Shown here in pieces: positions 55,098 to 64,000 of a DNA stretch of 64,000 bases (positions are counted from its first letter, which is position 1; the number at the start of each line of letters is the position of its first letter). The DNA comes from Pisaster brevispinus (Eukaryota; Echinodermata; Asteroidea; Forcipulatida; Asteriidae). The stretch lies in NCBI GenBank assembly GCA_023634235.1, contig JAMKCF010000013.1:2170001-2234000 (forward strand). The letters run 5' to 3'. A program made the translations under genes and the position numbers. The notes under the pieces were generated by a model that was given only the letters and a program-made list of their open reading frames with translations, was not told the DNA's origin and searched no databases.

Positions 55098-58000
55098 CTA
55101 CTTAACACTGATACTGATTATTTTGATTTCATCAATTGGTTTGTCGGTCTTTGGACTTGTCTTGACTTCGCTGACCTTCTGAGTGACCTCCATCCCTTTG
55201 ATAACCCGTCCAAAAACTGTGTGCTTGTTGTCCAACCAAGGCTAGTGAATGAAAGATAAGAAATAACTTGTATACTTGTCAGGAATATTGCGTAACATTT
55301 ATTAGTTTTGTTATCTGTAGGAAAGTCTGCTCAGCAACATTCTACAAATAGCTCCAGCAATACAAATTTAAAAAAGACTTTGTCCCAAACACCAACTGCT
55401 CCACAGCATCTAGTATTCAACAGACATAAATTACCCATATACAAATCACTGAATGGCTAAAAAAGTTGCAGATTCATACTGTGTATTTTTTAATACACAA
55501 AATTGCTGTCAACAAAGGAACTAAGTTTACTTACACATGGTACGACTGTGACAAAGAACTGTGATCCATTTGTACCGGGTCCTGCATTGGCCATGCTGAG
55601 GGTGTACGGCCTGTCATGTTTTAACCTTGGGTTAAACTCATCTTCAAATTCACCTCCCCAGATGGACTCTCCACCTGTTCCATTGCCTAGAAAACCATTA
55701 ATAATATCAATTAAGATTTGGCAACAAGAAACACCTGTTCTTGATTACAGGGAAAGTAAATCAACTGTTATACTGTTACTATCATACAATGATTGTTACT
55801 ACTAATAGAAAAAAGATTTACTTGATTCATTAATTTAGTATTCCTTATTTGTTTATTTATTTGTTTATAAAAAATAACCTATTTTTGAGCTATCATTTTA
55901 TTTTTGAAGGATGCATTCGAAACTTTATTCCAAAATACATGTACATACCTAGGGGATCTCCCATCTGGATCATAAATCCTTTGATGACTCGATGAATCAA
56001 GTGACCATTGTAGTAGCCATTCCGACTATGTACGCAGAAGTTCTCAACTGTCTTTGGACACCTGTTTGATCGAAAGGTTACGCAAATAATTAATCAGAAT
56101 AAGGACAGAGCAAAAGTTTCCTTATCAATCCTGCTGCTCTTGTAGAGTCTAGATGAATGTGAGGCTGTGTCTAAATTTGCGGCTTCAGTCGTGGCTACGG
56201 CAAGATTTCCACGTCATCATGTGTTGAATTTAGGCTATCCTCAGCAACATCCTTAGCAACAGTCATAGCTGTAACCATAGTCGCCAAGATTTCGTCTGCA
56301 ACTTCATTATTAAGCAGGAACAAAGCAGATATAATGCAAGTATTTTTGATGGATACGAAGTGAAATACTATAAACAGTTTTTTTCAAAATGTCTTGACAA
56401 ACTAACCCCCAACAAGTCAGCTGTATATTTAACTGGCATGCTTATTATTTCCTGGTGATATTTTTTTATGCAAAATAAAGTGTAAGTGGCACAGGCAAGT
56501 TGCCCACCTTTGACCGAGTGCTGGACAACCCGAGAAACAAGTTTGTCTAGCACGCTGCATGTAGTGATTGTACACAAGGCAAGTGATTAAATTGAGCAAT
56601 TTACCCAATTCACCTGACGTCATCATCACAGTAATCTTGGTTGCACAATTTGGGGATTTAATGTCCATAATATGTTCAACAGTGAAGTGCACTTTGTAAG
56701 TGGCGAAGCATTTACATGCTTTCAATTGACCCCCCAAAACGGCAAGTGTGGCAGACGGAGCTGCATGTGACATAGCCCGAGCATCGGACGTAACACTTCG
56801 AGGCTCGTGAATAAGGCCAGAGACCGGCTTTGAGCGTTTGGAGGAATCCTGACAAACGCACCTTTGACCTCCCATCCATTCACACGGACGACAGAACAAC
56901 ATTACATACACTGCATGTCTGTCCAATAAAAGCACAGGATTAATAGACCGGTGCCTGTCCTTATCCGCAAGGATAAGGACAGGGAAACAGTCTACATGTG
57001 ACATTAGTGCATAGGGGTCAATACATAAAATTGAACTTACTCTGCAGGAAATAACTGTACTGTGATATCTCCCATTGATGTGTGTATACAGGCCTGGTTG
57101 GATAACTGCTGGGAAACTGAACCCTGCAAAAAAATTAAAAAAACAATCATGAGAAACCGTTAAAAAGTAATGAATTTTACAATTTTTTTGTTTACCCTAC
57201 ACCGATGTGTGTTAAGCACTGTGTACTTGGTGCTTTGAGTCCTGGAGGACAGAAAATACCCAGGCATCCTACTTGTGTGGGATTCTACAACAGCCCATTA
57301 GCGCCAACAAACACTAATTTCCAATCCATTATTACGGATTCCTGATCCGTTATTACGGATCTCAATCCAGTATTAAGGATTCACAATTGTTATTACAGAT
57401 GCACAGTAATGGGTTTGCGAATCCATAATAACTGATTGTGATTCCCTAATAACAGGTTGTGAATCTGTAATAATGGATTTCAATTTTGTTGTTGTTGACG
57501 CTACTGGTCTTTGGTAGAATTCAAACCTACAACCCAAGCATCAAGGCTCGAAATTTTCTACTGGACCGCAGGCCTGAGGCCAGTGATTTTAGCATTGGGC
57601 CAGTACACTTCTGACTGTTTAAGTCTGACGGTCTTGTGTTTTTGAATAATGAAACTTCACTGCATTTTTAATTTACACTGATAAATACAAATATCTTTCA
57701 AATCTGTTGAGTATTGAAGTATCACCCATAAGACAAATGAGATCTTCTCTTAGTGCTTGTTCAAAAACAGTTCAAATGTGAAACTGTGCTTTTCTCATTT
57801 TGATTCCAGTCTTGTACCAAACTTTCTGGTCCAGTAAAAGTTTTGAGATACAATCCCTGCAGTCTTGTGGATTTTCCCCCCAAATCGAGCCCTAAAGCAA
57901 TCTGAAGCAGATGTCTCAAGCACATGGCTGCCGAGAGTGCCTGAATATTTGTTATTAAGACAAAGGTTATTGAAGATTGTAAATAAGTTATTTGCCATAC

Positions 58001-61000
58001 CTGTGTTGCAGCCATCTGTTCCTCTTTGGAGGGCTTTTCATTGAAAACATCACGCTCAGCGTCAGCACTGAAAGTTCACAAAGAAAATTTGCTTTATTTT
58101 TATTTCTAAAAATGTAAACATCTTTGCAGCTAGTTACCAGAAAGAGGCATGAGATTGCTTTAATATTGACAGACTATTTACGTTTAAGATCAAGCTTTTG
58201 CCATCATCTGCAAGGTCTTTTGGACAACTAAGATGATCACAATTTCAGTGTGCAAGCAGAAAGAAAGTGATTTTAAAATTCTCTTTGGTAACGACTCATT
58301 TTGGTAGAAGGTGAAATATTGCAGGAATAACTCAAAACATACCTTTTTGCATCGTCTGGTTCATGCATCGTGAACAAGTAAAATCTGTTTTTCTTAAAGG
58401 CAGTGCAGACAAGTGTGGGGTCGGAGGTCATTTTCATGAGGGCTGGGTTTTCTGATGCCTGCATTTCAACAGAGAGGGCAGCCTTGCTCGGTTTCCTACA
58501 TCCCTGGTACAGAGCAAGTTGCATGAAGCGAATGTTCTCAGGCTGTTTGTAAAAAAGTAGAAAAGGGGTGGGGTGAATTTTTCAACAGTGTGTTATCTGG
58601 ATTTCTTGTTAAAGAAGTTGAAGAATGACAATTCTCACTGATATTTGCTTTTCAAATCAAATTAGAATGTATTTTTTATTCATGATGGTTTACTAATAAT
58701 TCTTCAAAAACAGTACTGTATTTTAATTTAATCAAGTTTTCAAATTTAAATCTTGTTTTAATTTTCATCTGTAGCCCTTCTTGCTGAAAAAGGATGACGC
58801 ACTTCATGTGACAGTGAACAGGAAAATTTTTGGCTAGTTTGTTTTCCTTTATATATGAGGGGCAAAATTTATCCTTGATTTTTTTTAGGGTAGTACTGCC
58901 ATTGACATCACTTTGATTCTTACCTTTCCTAAGATTCTTGAGCATTTGTTCGTGTGTAGATTGAGCATTTTTATCCCAAGCATTGTAGCATACAGAACGA
59001 AGTTACCACTTTCATCGAACACTGAAACACAAACACAATATTCATAACTGTTATTCAGGAAAAAAATCGTTTTGAAAACCTTTTCATGTAGCCCTGGCCA
59101 AATCTTTAACATATCACATCATAAGCTTTTCTTTTTTTACAAAATTGGAATAGCAAAATCTAATCAGAGAAACAAGGGTGCAAATAATGTACAAAGTTGT
59201 ATGCATCTCCTTTATTTGTTCCAATCAATCACCAGTAGAAAATGTAAACCATATATCAACGACAACAAATTTACCCGATCAGTTTCCCTTGTGGTTAATT
59301 ACTCAATATATAAGCATTTACATAAAACTCTCACTAAGAAGGTAAATTTGAAATTCAATATATTTCTTGAGTTTCACATGGATAACACTTACCTATATTT
59401 GGATGTGAAAATGCATCTGATTTCTGCAAGTCCCTCTCCGCGGCCATCCGCCGCCCAAACTCCATGTCAGGTAGCTGCTGCCTCATCTGCTGCAGCTCGC
59501 TAAATGTCTGGAGTGACTCATCAAAAACTCGTGTGAGTTTCCCCGTCAAAAATTTGAAGACTCTCACCTGAAAAATGAATCAAAAAATTAATCATATCGC
59601 TGTTACAAAATCAGTGATCATAAAGGGACAAAAACCACAGTATACAATGATTCCAGTGAATAAAACATTTTTATATCGGGCAGATCAACTCACATGCCTC
59701 ACATTGTATTTATGACAGGAATCATAAATCTCGTTACCGAGTGACTTTTGTGACTTTAGTAGGTCGAGATTTGTTGTTCTAGTGAATTTTAACAAATCAA
59801 GTCACTAAAACCATTTAAAAATTGTATTTCTGATTACTGTTGTCCATGTACTGTGAGCAAGAACTCTGGACATTATTACAACAATTCAATACATTCCGTT
59901 ACCTTTCTGTCTTTAGCCAGAGCAGCAAACACTTTACCACTGGGTGAAAATGCCAGACCCATTGGGACTGTCTTGCACTGTCAGAACAGGAACAAAAAAT
60001 CAAACATTAGACGACTATTAAAAGTATTCCATTCTTTGCTGTTGGTAGTTTCAGTATGGATATCAGAATCCATAGGAATTAAACCAAATACTTAACCCTC
60101 CTACTCTCAGTAAAATTTGCTACTGAGCTAACTAACCATTTTTCAAGTGTCTGTGCATAGAAAGTGTACTGTGTTGTGCAGAGCGCACCCAGCATACATT
60201 GTCTGTTAAAAACTGCTAGGGGTAGCAAATACCACTTCTCAACTTGTCCTGTGGACTACTAAAAACTGTGCAACCTTCTTGTGTATAATGAACATCCTTC
60301 TCCTTTTCAAATGTGACCAATAAACTTTAAAATGTGCTATTTTATTTTTAGTGTGTGAATGTTACTCATTTGACCATTTTACTGGTTGTGATCGCTACCG
60401 TTAATACATCAGAAATATAAATTTATGAAACTACTTGTTTAAAATCTGGGCTACTGAAACTTCCTGGGGGCAAGTAAAATGCACAACTAGCCCGGTGAAG
60501 ATGGTTCATCACTTGATACGTATCTTAGGCTTGCATAGTGTAGTGTCGATCAAAACCATTTGGATAATACTGAATGGTAAGGCAGTAGCACAGCTTAAAG
60601 GTTTTATTAGTATAAGTGTCTCAATGATTACCAAATATTAAAATATCAAGTAATAAATTACAAGGGAAACTGACTGGATAAATTTTAAATAATCTTAGGT
60701 TGAACAAATATAAAACATTCATTGGCTTGTATTGAATGTAAAACTATGACATAACAGCAAGTATGTATTTTATGTCTTTACCTTAACAAACTCATATAAA
60801 TCTGTATCTGTCTTGTATTTGAAGGCAACTTGCACTGGGAACTTGTACTCCTTCTTCGGTCCAGTCCAGTATTCCACCATTCCTTGCTTGTCTACTGATA
60901 CCATCACTTCATAAACTGGATTATACTAGAGAGAGAAACAATCAATTCAAACATTGGTTGGCAGAAAAGCAAGGGTACTCAGTTCTATAAGGTTGCTTTA

Positions 61001-64000
61001 GTGATATCTTGCCTTGCCTTTCACTCTACTTCAAACTGACTTTATCTGTCAAATTAAAAATTTTCCTGAAGTAATTACCGAGCCTCCTCCTTGAAGAAAC
61101 CTTTTTTTATTTACACCTCAGCACTGACTTCCTCTGAAACTCTTACCTTCATGAGGATAACAGGACAACTGTGTAAGGAGCTGAGAGTATGAATGGCAAT
61201 GTTACTTGACCGTCCATCGTAAATGTGGATGTTGCCTGACGTCTTCTCAGAACTATACACATTGAATTAAAAAGAAACACAAATATTTTATTTTTTAAAT
61301 ACATGTTTGTAATAGCATTTTAAAAAGACACAAGCAATGTTATTGTGGTCAGGTGCTGTTTACAAAAGGATAAACACAAAACTCATTAAACCTAGTGCAT
61401 AGGGTTTATTGTGTACACATTCAAATTGAGGCTAGAAGGGAAATAGTCAGGTCCATTTTGATACATGATAAGAATCATCATACTTGGTGATTGGGAGCTT
61501 TATAATGACTAGATACTTGTAGTGACAAATGGCCTCCTTACCAAGCTAAAGCACTAATAGCATCACCGGAGCGAAACACCCACTCACAGCATCCTGGTTC
61601 GTAGTCAATCTTCATCATGTTAATCATATCTGCATAACAAACCACAAATTTCTTTAGTAAAGGGGATGACTTACTTCACTCAAGCACAAGAGGCAATTGC
61701 CTCCATGCCCTTGGTTATTGGCTTGACGACCCTTAAGGTCAAATGTCAATTCCCTTATAAAGATGTCCCTTACTACAAGAAAAAAGTATAAAGCATGTCT
61801 TAACTTGACCCCAAAGCCAACAACTTTTATTATTACTTGTTTTGTTGAATTCAAAAGTAAAACCAAACCAAGCATGGTTTGCCCAGAGACAAGCATCCAA
61901 ATTTTAGCAGAGCTTTACTCACCAAAATTGACAACATCAAATATCTTTATTGCTTTGTCGTTGGCTACAGTAGAAAGTAACGATCCATCAACACTCACTG
62001 ATATACACTCTATTCTACCTAAAGTTGTAAAACAGAAAGAAAAAAAACCCAGCAATTTTACAGCCATATATTTAAACACTGAAAATAATAGTTGAGAAAT
62101 ATTTGTATAGGCAAATCTAAAATGATTGAGCTTTTTCCCAAATGGTGTGCTAGAATGCTCTGTAGCCTTACCCAAATGGTGTGCCAGAATGCCCTGTCCA
62201 AATGGTGTGCTAGAAGGCTCTGTTGCTTTACCCAAATGGTGTGCTCGAATGCTCTGAAAATAATGTTTGCTTACAAAACTATATATATTTTTTTTACTTT
62301 TTTTATACTTACCGAGATGTGCTCTGAAGTGCTTGACAAACTCGATACCTTGATCCTGCTTCTTCCAGAATTTAACATGTCCATCACAACTTGCCGTCAC
62401 AATGTAATCTGTCCTGTAACAATTACAGAATAAAATGGTGACCAAATAAAATTGCCGTATTGACATAATTGAAATAAAAAAGACATATTGAAATGAAAAA
62501 CTTGCATACCCTTAAGATGACCCCCTGCTGCTGGTTCCCAAGTTGTATTGTAACCTTGGGTGTGATCTCTGGCTACACGCCAATTAAACCCCCCAAGCAA
62601 AGACATTGAGAAAATAGGGAGGCTGCAACATAGGGCTACATTGCTTAAATGGTAGAGTGTCAGCTAGTTAATCTGGAAAATGGTTTGTTGTTACCGTCCA
62701 GTCTATGACAGTTGGAAAGATCGAGGGTTACGGTTATCTCAACTAATCTGGGGAGATTGATTGATGTAGAAATGAAAAGCATAAAGAGGAACTTACTTAC
62801 TGACCGCTACATGTGTAACAGTATCCCTATGCATGTAGCTTTTCTCATACAGTTCTGCTGACGGAAGATTACTCAAGTAAATGTCTTCAAACTCAAGAAC
62901 TGAAACACATTAAACAAAACAAAAAAACATTTACAAAAATGTTTTAATCACATAAATATCAATTAACTTAAATTGAAATTTGGAGCAAAGAGTCTTCAAT
63001 TTTTACTTGACTTCTTTGAATGTTTGAATGCAAAATGAATCATGAAATCTTCAAACACTTTAAGGTCTGGTGCAGAACTCGTTAAGAACTCAACTAAATG
63101 TCTAGAACCAACAGCCATTTCTAACTTAAACAAGTAGAAGTACTACTAGTACAGTACAGTCAGGGATGTGACAGGCTGTTGAGCAAAAAAACCTGAACTC
63201 TGAGCGCAAAGCGCGAAAGCATGTGAGCTCGAAAACTTGCGAGCATGAAGCCCAATATTAACATATGTATTTGGTTTCTGCAATCTGGGGCGTTATAATT
63301 TGGTTTTATCTTCATTTTTTTTTTTTTTTTTTTTGGGGGGGAAAAAAAACCCCTGAATTTCTTTTTTTGAGGACAAAAAAACCCCGGAATTCCGGTTAAA
63401 AACGGAGAAATCACATCCCTGTACATAGCACTGTAGTACTACTATTCTAGAACAAACTAATTTTTAATATAGTATATTAGTAATTGAGACATTTTGAAAT
63501 AAATATCTACGTGGATTGGAATGTATATTTAGAAATGATCATCACTTAAATTTTAAACCTCAGATGTTACAAGGTCATTCTCACTATTTATAAAGCTACA
63601 CTACCAGAATTTCAGACATGATTTGACTTCAAATGCAAAACACTAACAGGGAGTGTTCCTCTGACTGACTGTAGTGTTAGTGTTACTGTTTTTTTAGCAC
63701 CCAGCCCATCCCGCGAGATCGACCCTGCTAGGAGGGAATTTGACCAGATACTTAGTAACTATCTAAACTAACACTTAAATTTAAAAGAGTAAGTTAGTTA
63801 TTATTAAATAATTAAGTAAACTAGTAGTAGAAGAGAAGTAAAGAAGTAAAGAAGTAACTAAAAATAGTTCGAACAATGGAGGTTTTGGGCCAGACTATAC
63901 CATTGCTATACTGTATTAATCGATATTGAAGAGGGGTCTGGGTACCACGCGTGACTGAGTAATCTGTTTTTCGTTGGGATGTTCGTTACTTACTTTTCCT
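55098..64000 (-). CDS. PPWD1: Peptidylprolyl isomerase domain and WD repeat-containing protein 1 (PPWD1), 5' end beyond the window
   Basis: Nuclear cyclophilin associated with the spliceosome C complex. Exons (minus): 64,000+-63,994; 62,899-62,801; 62,413-62,313; 62,018-61,923; 61,629-61,542; 61,252-61,147; 60,925-60,782; 59,977-59,903; 59,567-59,393; 59,021-58,924; 58,542-58,343; 58,067-58,001; 57,123-57,041; 56,061-55,949; 55,686-55,535; 55,241-55,098 (TAG). The WD40 half carries [36 protein letters not shown] and [19 protein letters not shown] linker follows with [18 protein letters not shown]. The C-terminal cyclophilin domain has [48 protein letters not shown] and [12 protein letters not shown]. 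The catalytic Arg (HRV) and the QMGDP, NGSQFF and WLD(N/G)KH elements are present, so an active isomerase is expected. Human PPWD1 is 646 residues; roughly the first 85-90 lie outside the window. Confidence 0.95.
56163..56297. repeat. Foldback element of the CCGTGTCCGAA family (diverged)
   Basis: GGCTGTGTCTAAATTTGCGGC, CACGTCATCATGTGTTGAA, CCTTAGCAACAGTCATAGC and CATAGTCGCCAAGATTTCG parallel the copies at 3,954-4,252. It lies in a PPWD1 intron. Confidence 0.55.
56480..57005 (-). repeat. Long dispersed repeat, inverted copy of 9,290-9,890
   Basis: On the minus strand it reads GTCCTTATCCTTGCGGATAAG near 56,965 and then ATTCACGAGCCTCGAAGTG near 56,800, collinear with the copy in the FANCC intron. 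A 191-codon open frame runs through it. It lies inside a PPWD1 intron. Confidence 0.5.
57300..57500. repeat. Cluster of TTATTACGGATT-type motifs in both orientations
   Basis: About eight related 14-18-mers (CCATTATTACGGATTC, CCGTTATTACGGATC, CCAGTATTAAGGATTC, then AATCCATAATAACTG, AATCTGTAATAATGG) alternate along 180 bases. The first half is roughly the reverse complement of the second. It lies in a PPWD1 intron. Confidence 0.6.
57540..57900. repeat. Dispersed repeat with facing halves (GGCCAGTGATTTTAGC family)
   Basis: AAGGCTCGAAATTTTCTACTG with GGACCGCAGGCCTGAGG at the left faces CTGGTCCAGTAAAAGTTTTG and AAATCGAGCCCT at the right. The left half also matches 16,885-17,020 in reverse. It lies in a PPWD1 intron. 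Confidence 0.45.
62138..62257. repeat. About four tandem copies of a roughly 36-bp unit
   Basis: The unit CCAAATGGTGTGCTAGAATG with CTCTGTAGCCTTAC is repeated at about 62,138, 62,171, 62,197 and 62,231, one copy being shortened. It lies in a PPWD1 intron immediately before the exon 62,313-62,413. Confidence 0.8.
63162..63421. repeat. Element with CAGGGATGTGA inverted ends and homopolymer centre
   Basis: It begins CAGGGATGTGACAGG and ends AAATCACATCCCTG. The 11-base terminal inverted repeat resembles hAT-type CAGGG ends. The middle holds a long T run, then G, A and C runs (63,317-63,352) and CCGGAATTCCGG. No clear flanking duplication was seen. It lies in PPWD1 intron 1. Confidence 0.5.

Overview
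The window is nuclear DNA from a multicellular animal. Its genes are split into many short exons with canonical GT/AG introns, and the DNA between and within them is AT-rich and full of short palindromic DNA transposons, tRNA-derived SINEs, microsatellites and LINE scraps. The gene set (an expanded BRG1/BRM, a FANCC orthologue, PPWD1, an apolipoprotein D-type lipocalin) and the repeat style suggest an invertebrate deuterostome. An echinoderm such as a sea star is my best guess, but this is inference and was not proven by any search.

Layout, left to right. Bases 1-8,666 hold no recognisable coding exon, only repeats. Bases 8,667-16,281 (minus strand) carry a FANCC orthologue, the Fanconi anaemia core-complex subunit C, with a 5' non-coding exon near 17,258. 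Immediately divergent on the plus strand, SMARCA4 (BRG1/BRM, the SWI/SNF ATPase) starts with a probable non-coding exon ending at 17,596. It then runs through 28 coding exons from 19,461 to 41,504, with a 3'UTR to about 43,300. Bases 43,300-48,750 are intergenic and contain a broken protein-kinase-like fragment on the minus strand. Bases 48,881-50,672 (plus) encode a complete 192-residue apolipoprotein D-like lipocalin with a TATA box. Bases 50,700-55,000 are repeat-rich intergenic DNA. Bases 55,098-64,000 (minus) hold PPWD1, a WD40/cyclophilin spliceosomal protein; its first exon lies almost entirely beyond the right edge.

The genes are not an operon. FANCC (DNA crosslink repair) and SMARCA4 (chromatin remodelling) are arranged head-to-head and probably share a bidirectional promoter around 17.3-17.5 kb.

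The most unusual observations are these: an exact-spacing 51-bp tandem triplication that copies the 5' splice site of a SMARCA4 exon twice into the following intron; a roughly 400-residue, nearly uncharged Met/Gly/Asn/Gln/Pro-rich N-terminal extension of SMARCA4; a 101-102 bp intronic satellite with a recent two-unit block duplication; a 997-bp hAT-like transposon with an intact 8-bp target-site duplication in the first SMARCA4 intron; and many related foldback elements. I found no clearly new multi-gene system. Exon boundaries were read by eye and may be off by a base or two.
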